Shown piece by piece: positions 18,583 through 28,467 of a DNA stretch of 64,000 nucleotides. How positions within the stretch are numbered: the first letter of the stretch is position 1; each line of letters begins with the position of its first letter. The DNA comes from Janibacter cremeus (lineage in GTDB: Bacteria; Actinomycetota; Actinomycetes; Actinomycetales; Dermatophilaceae). The position numbers were made by a program, and so were the translations under genes. Location: NCBI RefSeq assembly GCF_029395675.1, contig NZ_CP115184.1:1674001-1738000 (forward strand), given 5' to 3'. The notes under the pieces are model-generated. The model was given only the letters and a program-made list of their open reading frames with translations, was not told the origin of the DNA and did not search any database.

Positions 18583-20346
18583 ATGGCCATCAGCAAAGTC
18601 CTCATCGCGAATCGCGGCGAGATCGCCGTCCGCATCGCCCGCGCCTGCGCCGATGCCGGCGTCGGCTCCGTCGCCGTCTATGCCGAGCCCGACCGTGACG
18701 CCCTGCACGTCAAGGTCGCCGACGAGGCGTACGCCCTCGGCGGGTCGACGCCCGGCGAGAGCTACCTCGTCCAGGAGAAGATCCTCGAGGTCGCCAAGGA
18801 GGCCGGCGCCGATGCCGTCCACCCCGGCTACGGCTTCCTCGCGGAGAACGCCGACTTCGCCCAGGCCGTCATGGACGCCGGGCTGATCTGGATCGGACCG
18901 AGCCCCCAGGCCATCGACGCCCTCGGCGACAAGGCCAAGGCGAAGCACATCGCCGTCAAGGCCGACGCCCCGCTGGCCCCCGGCACCAAGGACCCCGTCA
19001 AGGACGCCGACGAGGTCGTCGCGCTCGCCGAGGAGTTCGGCCTGCCCATCGCCATCAAGGCGGTCTACGGCGGTGGCGGTCGCGGCCTCAAGGTCGCCCG
19101 CACGATGGAGGAGATCCCCGAGCTCTTCGACTCCGCCGTCCGCGAGGCCGTCTCGGCCTTCGGCCGCGGCGAGTGCCTCGTCGAGAAGTTCCTCGACAAG
19201 CCACGCCACGTCGAGACCCAGTGCCTCGCCGACCAGCACGGCAACGTCGTGGTCGTCTCGACCCGCGACTGCTCGCTGCAGCGCCGCAACCAGAAGCTCG
19301 TGGAGGAGGCCCCGGCCCCCTTCCTCACCGAGGAGCAGAACGCCGAGCTCGTCCGCGCTTCCAAGGCGATCCTCAAGGAGGCCGGCTACGTCGGCGCCGG
19401 TACCTGTGAGTACCTCGTCGCCCAGGACGGCACGATCTCCTTCCTCGAGGTCAACACCCGTCTGCAGGTCGAGCACCCGGTGACCGAGGAGGTCACCGGC
19501 ATCGACCTCGTGCGCGAGATGCTGCGCATCGCCGACGGCGAGGAGCTCGGGTACGACGACCCGGTCGCCCGTGGCCACTCCCTCGAGTTCCGCATCAACG
19601 GTGAGGACGCGGGCCGCAACTTCATGCCCGCCCCCGGCACGGTCACGAGGATGCGGGTGCCCCACGGTCCGGGTGTGCGTTGGGACGCGGGCATCGAGGA
19701 GGGCGACACCATCGCCGGTGCCTTCGACTCGATGATCGCCAAGCTCATCGTCACCGGCGCCAGCCGCGAGCAGGCCCTCGAGCGCTCCCGTCGCGCCCTG
19801 GACGAGCTCGTGGTCGAGGGCATGCCGACCGTCATCCCCTTCCACCAGACCATCGTGTCCGACCCGGCCTTCGCGCCCGAGGACGGCGCGGCCTTCTCCG
19901 TGCACACCCGCTGGATCGAGACCGAGTTCGACAACCAGATCCCGCCCTACGCCGGCGAGGTCGGCGAGGCCGAGGACGAGGGCGAGCGCCAGAAGATCAC
20001 CGTCGAGGTCGGCGGCAAGCGCCTGGAGGTCGTCCTGCCGGGCGACCTCGCCCTCGGTGGTGGCGGTGGCGCCAAGAAGAAGAAGGCCCCGAAGCGCTCC
20101 GGCAGTGGCGGCGGCGCCGTCGCGGCCTCCGGCGACAGCCTCGCCGCCCCGATGCAGGGCACGGTCGTCAAGATCGCCGTCGAGGAGGGCCAGGAGGTCG
20201 CCGAGGGTGACCTCGTCGTCGTCATCGAGGCGATGAAGATGGAGCAGCCGATCAACGCCCACAAGGCCGGCACGATCACCGACCTGAAGGCCGCGGTCGG
20301 CGAGACCGTCAACAACGGCGCGGTCATCGCCGACATCAAGGACTGA
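18583..20346 (+). CDS. Acyl-CoA carboxylase alpha subunit (biotin carboxylase + BCCP)
   Basis: A 587-residue fusion. Residues 1-450 are biotin carboxylase ([20 protein letters not shown]-grasp loop [19 protein letters not shown]), then a flexible Gly/Lys linker at about 493-515, then a biotinyl domain ending with EAMKMEQP, where Lys552 takes biotin. It carboxylates biotin with ATP and bicarbonate and serves one or more carboxyltransferase subunits. It stands alone here; the beta subunit at 5346 is a possible partner. In mycobacteria a single AccA3-type alpha subunit serves several beta subunits, and this protein has that architecture and length. A hairpin 28 bases after the stop ends the unit. 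Confidence 0.92.
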   Translation: MAISKVLIANRGEIAVRIARACADAGVGSVAVYAEPDRDALHVKVADEAYALGGSTPGESYLVQEKILEVAKEAGADAVHPGYGFLAENADFAQAVMDAGLIWIGPSPQAIDALGDKAKAKHIAVKADAPLAPGTKDPVKDADEVVALAEEFGLPIAIKAVYGGGGRGLKVARTMEEIPELFDSAVREAVSAFGRGECLVEKFLDKPRHVETQCLADQHGNVVVVSTRDCSLQRRNQKLVEEAPAPFLTEEQNAELVRASKAILKEAGYVGAGTCEYLVAQDGTISFLEVNTRLQVEHPVTEEVTGIDLVREMLRIADGEELGYDDPVARGHSLEFRINGEDAGRNFMPAPGTVTRMRVPHGPGVRWDAGIEEGDTIAGAFDSMIAKLIVTGASREQALERSRRALDELVVEGMPTVIPFHQTIVSDPAFAPEDGAAFSVHTRWIETEFDNQIPPYAGEVGEAEDEGERQKITVEVGGKRLEVVLPGDLALGGGGGAKKKKAPKRSGSGGGAVAASGDSLAAPMQGTVVKIAVEEGQEVAEGDLVVVIEAMKMEQPINAHKAGTITDLKAAVGETVNNGAVIADIKD

Positions 20347-20373
20347 TCACCTCGGCGGGCGAGCGCACCAGCG

Positions 20374-20416
20374 ACGCCGCCCCCGGCACGCCTCCCCGGC
20401 GTGCCGGGGGCGGCGT
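20374..20416 (+). terminator. Perfect 19-base hairpin after accBC
   Basis: ACGCCGCCCCCGGCACGCC pairs perfectly with its complement around a five-base loop TCCCC. There is no T tract, usual for actinobacterial terminators. It lies between the accBC stop (20346) and the MFS GTG at 20427, and would fall inside the coding region if that gene starts at a non-standard CTG. Confidence 0.7.
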
Positions 20417-20426
20417 CGTCATCGCC

Positions 20427-22370
20427 GTGCTCGCCCTGTGCGGGACCGTCGTCTCGCTGCAGCAGACCATGGTGCTGCCGCTGCTGCCCGAGCTGCCGGC
20501 CCTCATCGGCACGAGCACCAGCAATGCCTCGTGGATCATCACGGCGACGCTGATCGCGGGCGCCGTGGCCACGCCGGTGATCTCGCGCATGGCCGACATG
20601 TACGGCAAGCGCCGGATGATCCTGCTGACCCTGGCGATCGTGGCGGCCGGAGCGCTCCTCGGCGGCACGTCCACGGCGCTCCCCCTGCTGATCCTCGCGC
20701 GGGTCCTCCAGGGCATCGGCATGGCCCTCGTGCCCGTCGGCATCGCGACGATGCGGGACGAGCTGGAGCCCGAGAAGGTACCGCTCGCGGTCGCGCTGAT
20801 GAGCGCGACGCTCGCCATCGGCGCCGGTGTCGGCCTCCCCCTCGGCGGCTACCTCGCCCAGGCCTTCGACTGGCACGTCGTCCTCTGGCTGCCCGGGGTC
20901 CTCGCCGTCGTCATGCTCGTCCTCGTCCTCATGACGGTCTCCGAGTCGGCGGTCCGCACGGCCGGCGCCTTCGACTTCCGCGGGGCCGTCCTGCTCAGCC
21001 TCGCCCTCGTCCTGCTCCTCGTCGCCGTCTCGAAGGGGGCCGACTGGGGCTGGACCGACGCCCGCACCCTCGCCGCGTTCGGGGCCGGCCTCGTCCTGGT
21101 GGCGATCTTCGTGCCGGTCGAGCTGCGCATCCCCAACCCGCTCGTCGACATCCGCACGGCCGCCCAGCCGGTCGTGATGTCGGCCAACACCATCTCCGTC
21201 TTCATGGGCTTCGGCATGTTCGTCAACATGCTCGTGTCCACCCAGCTGCTCCAGACCCCGGAGGAGACCGGCTACGGGCTCGGCCTCGACGCGCTCCACG
21301 CCGGTCTGTGGATGGCACCGTCGGCCGTGGTGTTCGGGGTACTCGCCCCGGTGTCCGGGTGGGTGACCCGACGCTTCGGTCCCGAGCTGGCGATCGGCAT
21401 CGGCGGCGTCATCATGACCGTCTCCTACCTCGCGCGCATCCCCCTCAGCGGCTCCGTCGCCCTCGTGGTCGTCGGGACCATCGTCGTCACCGTCGGCACG
21501 GCCCTGGCCTACTCCGCGTTGCCCACGCTGATCATGCGGTCCGTCCCCGTCACCGAGACGGCGGCTGCCAACGGCCTGAACACCCTGCTGCGATCGGTCG
21601 GCACCTCGAGCGCCAGCGCGATCACCGCCGCGGTCTTCGCGGCGAGCATCACCTCGACGACGGGCGGCTTCCCGTCCGCCGGCGCGCTGACCCTGATGTT
21701 CGTCCTCGCCGCCGTCGCCTCGGGCATCAGCAGCGTCCTCATCCTGCCCTTCCTGCGGCGTCGTGCGATCGAGGGTGATGACCAGCCGACCGAGCGGCTC
21801 ACCGTCGACCACGTGGTCCACGGCCGGGTCGTCGATGCGGACGGGGACGAGGTCGCGGGCGCGATCGTCACCGTCATGGGCGGTCGCGGCAGCCACGTCG
21901 ACTGGGCACGCACGGACTCCGCGGGCGACTTCAGCGCGGCCACCGCCGGCCCGATGCGCCACCTCTTCGTCGTCTCGGCGGAGGGGTGGTCACCGGTGTC
22001 GGTCTACGCCGACCTCACCGACGACCGGACCTTGCCCCCCTTCGTCCTGGCGGACCGGCTCACCGTCCGGGGGCAGATCACCGACCCGCAGGGCCGACCC
22101 GCCCCGGACGTCTCGGTCGTCATCACCAAACGGACCGGGGGGTCGGTGTCGTGGGTGCGCACGGACGACGACGGCCGCTACACGCTCCCGTTGCCCCGCG
22201 AGGGCGCCTACGACCTCACGGCCGTCGACCGCGCGACGCGGGCCACGCGCAGCCGCATCCTCACCACCGGCGGCCGGTCCGTCGAGGTGGACCTGCAGCT
22301 GCAGGAGCAGCCGCTCATTCCGGTCGCGACGGGTGCAGCCGGCGGGCCGCCTCGGCCAGGGACCCGGTGA
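20427..22370 (+). CDS. MFS (DHA2-like) transporter with two C-terminal carboxypeptidase-regulatory-like domains
   Basis: A 647-residue protein. Residues 1-445 contain the many hydrophobic helices of a drug:H+ antiporter, with the MFS loop motif [12 protein letters not shown] after the second helix. After a short polar stretch come two beta-sandwich repeats (about 467-545 and 552-632), each with the pattern G-x-V-x-D-x-x-G-x-x-V-A/P, TDDDGRY and a closing hydrophobic strand, typical of carboxypeptidase regulatory-like domains. The GTG at 20427 cuts into the first helix and has no good ribosome-binding site; a CTG at 20343 would add 28 residues but spans the hairpin. The 3' end overlaps lpdA by 56 bases. 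Substrate unknown. Confidence 0.8.
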   Translation: MLALCGTVVSLQQTMVLPLLPELPALIGTSTSNASWIITATLIAGAVATPVISRMADMYGKRRMILLTLAIVAAGALLGGTSTALPLLILARVLQGIGMALVPVGIATMRDELEPEKVPLAVALMSATLAIGAGVGLPLGGYLAQAFDWHVVLWLPGVLAVVMLVLVLMTVSESAVRTAGAFDFRGAVLLSLALVLLLVAVSKGADWGWTDARTLAAFGAGLVLVAIFVPVELRIPNPLVDIRTAAQPVVMSANTISVFMGFGMFVNMLVSTQLLQTPEETGYGLGLDALHAGLWMAPSAVVFGVLAPVSGWVTRRFGPELAIGIGGVIMTVSYLARIPLSGSVALVVVGTIVVTVGTALAYSALPTLIMRSVPVTETAAANGLNTLLRSVGTSSASAITAAVFAASITSTTGGFPSAGALTLMFVLAAVASGISSVLILPFLRRRAIEGDDQPTERLTVDHVVHGRVVDADGDEVAGAIVTVMGGRGSHVDWARTDSAGDFSAATAGPMRHLFVVSAEGWSPVSVYADLTDDRTLPPFVLADRLTVRGQITDPQGRPAPDVSVVITKRTGGSVSWVRTDDDGRYTLPLPREGAYDLTAVDRATRATRSRILTTGGRSVEVDLQLQEQPLIPVATGAAGGPPRPGTR

Positions 22371-23718
22371 GCGAGGGGTAGACGGAGGAGGTCGAGGCGA
22401 CCTGGTCGACCGACAGGCGGTTCTGCACCGCGAGCGCGAGCGGGAAGATCAGCTCCGACGCGCGTGGCGCCACGACCACGCCGCCGAGCACGGTGCCGGT
22501 CCCCCGGTAGGCGAAGAGCTTGACGAAGCCCTCCCGGATACCGAGCATCTTCGCCCGCGGGTTGCGCGAGAGCGGCATCATCACGCTCTCGACGTCGGGG
22601 TTGTCCTCGGCGTCGGCGGCGCTGACACCCACGGTGGCGATCTCCGGGTCGGTGAAGACGTTGCTCGCGACGGCCGACATGCGCAGGGGGGTCACCGCGT
22701 CGCCGAGCGCATGGGCCATGGCCGTGCGGCCCTGCACCGCGGCGACGGAGGCCAGCGCGAAGACACCGGTGCAGTCACCGGCCGCGTAGATCCCCCGGAC
22801 CGACGTGCGCGAGACGCGGTCGGTGACGATGTGCCCGGAGTCGCTCAGCTCGACGCCGACCTCCTCCAGACCCAGGTCGGCCGTCTGCGGGACGGCACCG
22901 ACGGCGATGAGCACGTGGCTGCCCTCGACCCGGCGACCGTCCTCGAGGGTGACGACGACGCCATCGCCCTCGCGGCGGGCACTGGCCATCCGGGAGCGGT
23001 TGAGGACGGTCATGCCGCGCCGGCGGAAGACGTCCTCGATGACCGCGGCCGCGTCCTGGTCCTCCTGGGGCAGCACGAGGTCGCGGGAGGAGACGAGCGT
23101 GACGTCGCTGCCGAGGCCGAGGTAGGCCTGCGCGAGCTCGGCACCGGTGACACCGGAGCCGACGACGATGAGTTTCTCGGGCAGCTCCGGCAGGGCGTAG
23201 ATCTGCTGCCAGGTGAGGATCCGCTCCCCGTCCGGCCGGGCGGAGTCGAGCACCCGCGGGGTCGCACCCGTGCTGACGAGGACGACATCGGCGTCGATCG
23301 CCTCGGAGCCGCCGTCGGTCTCGACGACGACCCGGCCCGGCGCCTCGAGCCGCCCGTGCCCGGTGACGACCCGCACGCCGACCTCGACCAGCCGGGTGAC
23401 GATGTCGTCGGACTGCGCCGCGGCCAGCCCGAGGACGCGCTCGTTGATCGCCGCGAGCTCGGCCACCGGCTCGGTGGCATGGCCGTCCCCGTCGTCCTCG
23501 AGGTGCACCCCCAGCTCGGAGGCGATCTCGAAGCCCCCGAGGTAGTCGGCGGTCGCGATGAGGGTCTTGCTGGGGACGCAGTCGGTGAGCACCGCGGCGC
23601 CACCGATGCCGTCCCGGTCGACGATGGTGACGGTCGCGCCGAGCCGGGCGGCCACCAGGGCCGCCTCGTAGCCGCCGGGGCCACCGCCGAGGATCACAAC
23701 AGAGCTGGTTCGTGTCAC
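22315..23718 (-). CDS. lpdA: LpdA-type NAD(P)H-quinone dehydrogenase / flavoprotein disulfide reductase homologue
   Basis: A 467-residue FAD/NAD protein of the pyridine nucleotide-disulfide reductase family. The FAD motif [14 protein letters not shown] starts at residue 8, a second Rossmann motif [13 protein letters not shown] is mid-protein, and [10 protein letters not shown] binds FAD. The active-site segment reads [13 protein letters not shown] with only Cys47; the usual CxxxxC disulfide is missing its first cysteine. That matches mycobacterial LpdA (Rv3303c), which reduces quinones rather than lipoamide. The start is GTG 23718. It is divergent from the purine nucleoside phosphorylase gene, as part of a gene order also known in mycobacteria. 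Confidence 0.85.
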   Translation of the reverse strand: MTRTSSVVILGGGPGGYEAALVAARLGATVTIVDRDGIGGAAVLTDCVPSKTLIATADYLGGFEIASELGVHLEDDGDGHATEPVAELAAINERVLGLAAAQSDDIVTRLVEVGVRVVTGHGRLEAPGRVVVETDGGSEAIDADVVLVSTGATPRVLDSARPDGERILTWQQIYALPELPEKLIVVGSGVTGAELAQAYLGLGSDVTLVSSRDLVLPQEDQDAAAVIEDVFRRRGMTVLNRSRMASARREGDGVVVTLEDGRRVEGSHVLIAVGAVPQTADLGLEEVGVELSDSGHIVTDRVSRTSVRGIYAAGDCTGVFALASVAAVQGRTAMAHALGDAVTPLRMSAVASNVFTDPEIATVGVSAADAEDNPDVESVMMPLSRNPRAKMLGIREGFVKLFAYRGTGTVLGGVVVAPRASELIFPLALAVQNRLSVDQVASTSSVYPSLTGSLAEAARRLHPSRPE

Positions 23719-23739
23719 ACGGCCATCCAACCACCCTTG

Positions 23740-23745
23740 TACATT
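23740..23745 (+). promoter_or_regulatory. -10 element for leaderless PNP mRNA
   Basis: TACATT is followed by six bases (GCGGAG) and GTG 23752. The purine-rich GGAG touches the start codon and is too close to act as a ribosome-binding site, which favours a leaderless message. Confidence 0.5.
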
Positions 23746-23751
23746 GCGGAG

Positions 23752-24600
23752 GTGATCGATGCGACCTCTGCCGCCCCAGCCAGCCCGGACGACCCGGACA
23801 GCACGGCCCCCTTCGCCCTCGCCCGGGCGGCCGCGGCGACCATCGCCGAGCGCTCCGGCGTCGACACGCACGACGTGGCGCTCGTCCTCGGTTCCGGGTG
23901 GGGTCAGGCCGCCGACCTCGTCGGGGAGACCCGGGCCGCCTTCGACCAGGCCGACGTGCCCGGCTTCGCCGCGGCCGCGGTCGCCGGACACTCCGGGCAG
24001 GTGCGGTCGGTCGAGATCGCCGCTACCGGGCGTCGCGCGCTCGTCTTCGGCACCCGCACCCACTTCTACGAGGGGCGCGGCGTGCGCGCCGTCGTCCACG
24101 CCGTGCGCACCGCCGCCGCGGCCGGCTGCCGGGCGGTCGTGCTGACCAACGGGTCCGGGGGGTTGCGACCCGAGTGGGCGCCGGGCACCCCGGTCCTCAT
24201 CAGCGACCACCTCAACCTCACCGCGACCTCCCCGATCGAGGGGGCCAACTTCGTCGACCTCACCGACCTCTACAGCTCCCGGCTGCGCGACCTCGCCCGC
24301 GAGGTCGACCCCTCCCTCGGTGAGGGCGTGTACGCGCAGTTCCCGGGGCCGCACTACGAGACCCCGGCCGAGGTGCGCATGGCCGGGGTGCTCGGCGCCG
24401 ACCTCGTCGGCATGAGCACCGCCCTCGAGGCCATCGCCGCGCGCGAGGCCGGGCTCGAGGTCCTGGGTGTCTCCCTCGTGACCAACCAGGCCGCCGGCAT
24501 CAGCGGGTCCCCGCTGGCCCACGACGAGGTGGTCGCCGCCGGGCAGGCGGCCGCCGAGCGGTGCGGGCGTCTGCTCGCCGACATCGTCGGCCGGATCTGA
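23752..24600 (+). CDS. Purine nucleoside phosphorylase
   Basis: A 282-residue PNP of the trimeric class: it splits purine (deoxy)nucleosides with phosphate to base and pentose 1-phosphate. LVLGSGWGQ is the phosphate-binding loop, and later [25 protein letters not shown] and [17 protein letters not shown] are the family's active-site segments, ending with the Asn of SLVTNQAAG. The start GTG 23752 gives [10 protein letters not shown]. It is the first gene of a plus-strand run with the phosphohexomutase, whose start lies eight bases after this stop. Confidence 0.93.
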   Translation: MIDATSAAPASPDDPDSTAPFALARAAAATIAERSGVDTHDVALVLGSGWGQAADLVGETRAAFDQADVPGFAAAAVAGHSGQVRSVEIAATGRRALVFGTRTHFYEGRGVRAVVHAVRTAAAAGCRAVVLTNGSGGLRPEWAPGTPVLISDHLNLTATSPIEGANFVDLTDLYSSRLRDLAREVDPSLGEGVYAQFPGPHYETPAEVRMAGVLGADLVGMSTALEAIAAREAGLEVLGVSLVTNQAAGISGSPLAHDEVVAAGQAAAERCGRLLADIVGRI

Positions 24601-24608
24601 GGGCCGTC

Positions 24609-26297
24609 GTGCTGGAGACCGGGCGCCACGGGACGGCCGTCGCCGACGACCTCGTCGAGGCCGCTCGCGAGTGGGCGGCGGACGACCCCGACCCCGAGAC
24701 CAGGGCCGAGATGGAGTCGCTCGTCCTCGCCGTCGAAGGGGGTGACCCCGCCGCCCGCGCCGACCTCACCGACCGCTTCGGTGGGCTGCTGCAGTTCGGC
24801 ACCGCCGGCCTGCGCGGGGCCCTCGGCGCCGGTCCGCACCGGATGAACCGCGCCGTGGTCATCCGTGCGGCCGCGGGGCTGGTGGCCCACCTCGAGGAGG
24901 TGACCGACACCCCCTTCGTCGTCATCGGACGGGACGCGCGGCACAAGTCCGAGGCCTTCGCCACGGACACGGCTGCCGTCGTCACCGCCGCCGGCGGACG
25001 GGCGGTCCTGCTGCCGGAGCCGCTGCCGACCCCGGTGCTCGCCTTCGCCGTCCGCCACCTCGGCGCGGACGCCGGCGTCATGGTCACGGCCAGCCACAAC
25101 CCACCGCAGGACAACGGCTACAAGGTCTACCTCGGCGACGGCAGCCAGATCGTGCCGCCGGTCGACGGACAGATCGCCGCGCAGATCGAGCGCGTCGCAT
25201 CCGTCGCCTCCGTGCCGCGCGCCGAGTCGGGGTGGGAGCTGCTCGGTGAGGAGATCGTCGAGGCCTACCTCGAGGCGATCAGCGCCGTCGTCGCCCCCGA
25301 CACTCCGCGCGACGTGACCGTCCTGCACACCTCGCTGCACGGCGTCGGGGACAGGACCGTGCAGCGGGCCTTCGCCCGAGCCGGCTTCCCCGAGCCGCAG
25401 CGGGTGACCGGCCAGGCCGACCCGGACCCGGACTTCCCGACCGTCAGCTTCCCCAACCCCGAGGAGGACGGCGCCCTCGACCTCGCCCTGACCCAGGCTG
25501 CCCAGCACTCCCCCGACCTCGTCATCGCCAACGACCCCGACGCCGACCGCTGTGCGGTTGCCGTCCCCTCGGACGGGGGGTGGCGGCTCCTGCGCGGCGA
25601 CGAGCTCGGTGTCCTGCTCGCCTCGCACCTGATCATGCGCGGCGTCCCCGAGGGACGCCGGATGGCCAACTCGATCGTCTCCTCCCGCCTGCTCGCCGCC
25701 ATGTGCGCCCAGTCCGGGGTGGCGCACGAGGAGACGCTCACCGGGTTCAAGTGGATCGCCCGCGTCCCGGGCCTGTACTACGGGTACGAGGAGGCGCTCG
25801 GCTACTGCGTCGCGCCGGACATCGTCCGCGACAAGGACGGGATCTCCGCCGCCCTGCTCATCGCGGAGCTCGCCGCGATCCTCAAGGCCGAGGGGAGGAG
25901 CCTGCTGTCGGTCCTCGACGACCTGCACACCCAGCTGGGGGTGCACGCCACCGATGCCTTCTCGGTCCGGGTCACCGACCTCGCCGACCTGGGCCTGCTC
26001 ATGACCCGCCTGCGGGAGGACCCACCTGCGCAGCTCGCCGGCTCCCCGGTCACCCGGGCGGACGACCTCTCGCTCGGCGACGGTCGACTGCCGCCCACGG
26101 ACGGGTTGCGCTACCTGCTCGCCGACGCGACGCGGGTCATCGTGCGGCCATCCGGCACCGAGCCGAAACTCAAGGTCTACCTCGAGGCGATCGAGCCGGT
26201 CGCGGAGCCTGCCGACCTGGCATCTGCCCGTGAGCGGGCGGCCCAGCGACTGGGGCGGGTGCGCGCGGCGATGGCGGCCCTGACGTCCCTGGCCTGA
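24609..26297 (+). CDS. Phosphopentomutase/phosphohexomutase (PgcA/PmmB type)
   Basis: A 562-residue alpha-D-phosphohexomutase. TASHNP contains the phosphoserine (about Ser162), NDPDADR binds magnesium (about 308-314), GYEEALGYCV reads the sugar, and RPSGTEPKLKVYLE binds phosphate. Families of this type act on glucose-, mannose- or pentose-phosphates. Following PNP immediately and lying beside deoC and deoA, it could convert (deoxy)ribose 1-phosphate to 5-phosphate; no separate DeoB is visible. GTG 24609 has AGGG upstream. Confidence 0.85.
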   Translation: MLETGRHGTAVADDLVEAAREWAADDPDPETRAEMESLVLAVEGGDPAARADLTDRFGGLLQFGTAGLRGALGAGPHRMNRAVVIRAAAGLVAHLEEVTDTPFVVIGRDARHKSEAFATDTAAVVTAAGGRAVLLPEPLPTPVLAFAVRHLGADAGVMVTASHNPPQDNGYKVYLGDGSQIVPPVDGQIAAQIERVASVASVPRAESGWELLGEEIVEAYLEAISAVVAPDTPRDVTVLHTSLHGVGDRTVQRAFARAGFPEPQRVTGQADPDPDFPTVSFPNPEEDGALDLALTQAAQHSPDLVIANDPDADRCAVAVPSDGGWRLLRGDELGVLLASHLIMRGVPEGRRMANSIVSSRLLAAMCAQSGVAHEETLTGFKWIARVPGLYYGYEEALGYCVAPDIVRDKDGISAALLIAELAAILKAEGRSLLSVLDDLHTQLGVHATDAFSVRVTDLADLGLLMTRLREDPPAQLAGSPVTRADDLSLGDGRLPPTDGLRYLLADATRVIVRPSGTEPKLKVYLEAIEPVAEPADLASARERAAQRLGRVRAAMAALTSLA

Positions 26298-26319
26298 CCA
26301 GGACCGCTCCGCACCGCCG

Positions 26320-26325
26320 TAGACT
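26320..26325 (+). promoter_or_regulatory. -10 element for near-leaderless uridine-kinase-like mRNA
   Basis: TAGACT is followed by eight bases and GTG 26334; no Shine-Dalgarno intervenes. Confidence 0.5.
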
Positions 26326-26333
26326 GCTCGACC

Positions 26334-26951
26334 GTGACCGCGCCCGACCAGACCCCAGCACGCGGACGCGTCGTCGTCCTCGCTGGTCCGAGCGGGTCGG
26401 GCAAGTCCCGCCTGGCCGATCGGCTGCACCGCCGGCACGGGTGGCCGGTCGTGCGCCTCGATGACTTCTACCGTGGCCACGACGACCCGGGGCTCCCCCG
26501 CAGCGAGGAGCTGGGGATGGTCGACTGGGACCACCCGGACAGCTGGAACCAGGAGGCCGCCGTCGCCTCGCTGGCACGACTCCTGGAGGTCGGCCGGGAG
26601 TCGATGCCCCTCTACGACATCGCCACCTCCCGGGTGACGGGTGAGCGCACCGTGACCGCCCGGCCGGACGACCTCGTCGTCGCGGAGGGGATCTTCGCCG
26701 CCGAGGCGGTACCGGCGCTCCGCGAGGCCGGTCTGCTGCACTCCGCGTGGTGCATCCGCCACCGTCGGTGGCACACCTTCTTCCTGCGTCTGGCCCGCGA
26801 CCTCGCCGAGCGGCGCAAGCCACCGCTCACGCTGCTCCGACGTGGCCTGGTGCTCGTGCGCGACGAGCCCCGGGTGGTCGCGCGCCACGTCGCCCTCGGT
26901 GCCCGTGAGGCGTCGCCCGCGCAGGCCGAGCAGCTGCTCGACGGGGCCTGA
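26334..26951 (+). CDS. Uridine kinase-like P-loop protein
   Basis: A 205-residue nucleoside/phosphoribulokinase-like ATPase. Walker A is GPSGSGKSRLADRL near residue 20; RLDDFYRGHDD matches the uridine kinase substrate segment, and VDWDHPDSWN resembles the DxDHPxxF element of that family. VVAEGIFAAE is the Walker B-like strand. It may phosphorylate uridine/cytidine or another small molecule; it is shorter and more divergent than Udk. It sits between nucleoside genes, which supports a nucleoside substrate. Confidence 0.75.
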   Translation: MTAPDQTPARGRVVVLAGPSGSGKSRLADRLHRRHGWPVVRLDDFYRGHDDPGLPRSEELGMVDWDHPDSWNQEAAVASLARLLEVGRESMPLYDIATSRVTGERTVTARPDDLVVAEGIFAAEAVPALREAGLLHSAWCIRHRRWHTFFLRLARDLAERRKPPLTLLRRGLVLVRDEPRVVARHVALGAREASPAQAEQLLDGA

Positions 26952-26960
26952 GGCCGCCCG

Positions 26961-27596
26961 ATGTCGCAGACGAGGTACCTCACGATCGCCCGCGACGGGG
27001 AGGCGGAGATCGAGGTGAAGCGCTCACGCTTCCGCTGCACGCTCGTGCGGGTGGAGACCGAGGACGCGGCACGCGCCGTCGTGGAGCGGCTGCGCAAGGA
27101 GCACTGGCAGGCCCGTCACCACTGCTCGGCGTTCGTGATCGGTCCCGGTGGCGGGCTCCACCGTTCGTCCGACGACGGCGAGCCCGCAGGGACCGCCGGC
27201 GCACCGATGCTCGAGGTCCTGCGCGGGCACGACGTCAGCGACGTCGTCGCGGTCGTCACCCGGTGGTTCGGCGGGGTGCTCCTCGGCGCGGGCGGACTCG
27301 TGCGGGCCTACGGGGACGCCGTCCGCGCCGGGCTGGACTCCGTGGGGACGCTGCCGCGGTCGTTGGTGCTCGAGCACGAGCTGGTCGTCTCCCATGCCGA
27401 GGCCGGCCGCATCGAGAACGAGCTGCGCTCGCGCGGGGTCCTCCTCCTCGAGACGACCTACGCCACCGACGTGACCCTCCGGCTCGGCGTCCCTGCAGAG
27501 CAGGCGGTCGGACTCGCCCCCGCGGTGTCGGAGCTCACCGCCGGCACCGGTCACCTGCTCGAGGTGGGTTCACGCTGGGTCGATCAGCGCCCCTGA
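26961..27596 (+). CDS. YigZ/IMPACT family protein
   Basis: A 211-residue protein with an IMPACT-type N-terminal domain: KRSRFRCTLVRVET, HHCSAFVIG, SSDDGEPAGTAGAPML and VVTRWFGGVLLGAGGLVRAYG are signature segments. A small C-terminal domain (DUF1949-like) follows. The molecular function is not established; homologues are widespread. It begins nine bases after the kinase stop with TGAGG upstream and is probably in the same transcript. deoC follows with its own promoter. Confidence 0.85.
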   Translation: MSQTRYLTIARDGEAEIEVKRSRFRCTLVRVETEDAARAVVERLRKEHWQARHHCSAFVIGPGGGLHRSSDDGEPAGTAGAPMLEVLRGHDVSDVVAVVTRWFGGVLLGAGGLVRAYGDAVRAGLDSVGTLPRSLVLEHELVVSHAEAGRIENELRSRGVLLLETTYATDVTLRLGVPAEQAVGLAPAVSELTAGTGHLLEVGSRWVDQRP

Positions 27597-27602
27597 CGAC
27601 CG

Positions 27603-27608
27603 TAGGGT
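27603..27608 (+). promoter_or_regulatory. -10 element for leaderless deoC mRNA
   Basis: TAGGGT, six bases, ATG 27615. It lies within the 18-base gap after yigZ. Confidence 0.5.
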
Positions 27609-27614
27609 TGCTGC

Positions 27615-28388
27615 ATGACGCGTCCCCCCTTCGCCCCCGGCAGCACCCTCACCGTCCAGGACGTCGCCGACCTCATCGACCACGCCCTGCTCAAGCCCGA
27701 GCTGACGCCGGACGAGGTGACTGCCTCGGTCCGGGAGCTGGCCGCCCACCGCATCTGGAGCGTGTGCGTCCGGCCGAGCGACGTGGCCCTGGCCACGGCC
27801 ACGATCGCGGAGGTCGATGACAGCCCCACCCGGGTGTGCACGGTCATCGGCTTCCCCCACGGGACCACCTCCACGGCCGCCAAGGTCGCCGAGTCGCGTC
27901 AAGCCCTCGCCGACGGCGCGACCGAGCTGGACATGGTGCTCAACATCGGCCGGCTGCGCGGGGGGGACCTCACGGCCGTGCGCGACGACATCGCCGCGGT
28001 CGTCGCGGTCGGGCACGAGGCCGGCGCGCTCGTCAAGGTCATCTTCGAGACGGCGTTGCTCGACGAGTCCGCCAAGGTCGACGCCTGCCGGGCCAGCGCG
28101 GATGCGGGCGCGGACTTCACCAAGACCTCGACGGGCTTCGCTGGTGGTGGCGCCACCCTCACCGACGTCGCCCTCATGCGGTCACACACACCGGAGCGCA
28201 TGGAGGTCAAGGCCTCGGGCGGTGTCCGGGACATCCCGACCCTGTTGGCGATGCTGGCCGAGGGAGTCACCCGCATCGGCACCTCGAGCACGGTGAAGCT
28301 GCTCGCGGAGGCAGGCGATCTCGGGTCCTCGGCCATGGTCGTCCCCGAGCCGGGACGGGTGGAGGACGTCGCCGCCGAGGGCTACTGA
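27615..28388 (+). CDS. deoC: Deoxyribose-phosphate aldolase
   Basis: A 257-residue class I aldolase cleaving 2-deoxyribose 5-phosphate to glyceraldehyde 3-phosphate and acetaldehyde. Catalytic residues are visible: Lys170 in DFTKTSTGF forms the Schiff base, Lys199 in VKASGGVR and Asp106 in ELDMVLNIG are the proton-relay residues, and VIGFPHGTT is conserved. It ends the plus-strand nucleoside run and is convergent with add, separated by a hairpin. It completes deoxynucleoside breakdown with DeoA and PNP. Confidence 0.94.
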   Translation: MTRPPFAPGSTLTVQDVADLIDHALLKPELTPDEVTASVRELAAHRIWSVCVRPSDVALATATIAEVDDSPTRVCTVIGFPHGTTSTAAKVAESRQALADGATELDMVLNIGRLRGGDLTAVRDDIAAVVAVGHEAGALVKVIFETALLDESAKVDACRASADAGADFTKTSTGFAGGGATLTDVALMRSHTPERMEVKASGGVRDIPTLLAMLAEGVTRIGTSSTVKLLAEAGDLGSSAMVVPEPGRVEDVAAEGY

Positions 28389-28419
28389 CGCGACATCGCC
28401 ATTGCCCGGGGACCCCGGT

Positions 28420-28462
28420 TGGAGGTGGGCGCGCGGACGATTCGTCGGCGTGCTCACCTCCA
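28420..28462. terminator. Inverted repeat between convergent deoC and add
   Basis: TGGAGGTG (28420-28427) pairs with CACCTCCA (28455-28462), with an inner GACGATTCGTC stem-loop. Located between two convergent stops. Confidence 0.55.
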
Positions 28463-28467
28463 CTCCG

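Noticed and set aside
22315..23718. Dihydrolipoamide dehydrogenase
   Set aside because: The first cysteine of the redox-active pair is absent and no 2-oxoacid dehydrogenase genes adjoin.
21763..23751. Open frame extending upstream of the PNP start
   Set aside because: Low-complexity translation lying over the MFS and lpdA genes; PNP homology begins at GTG 23752.
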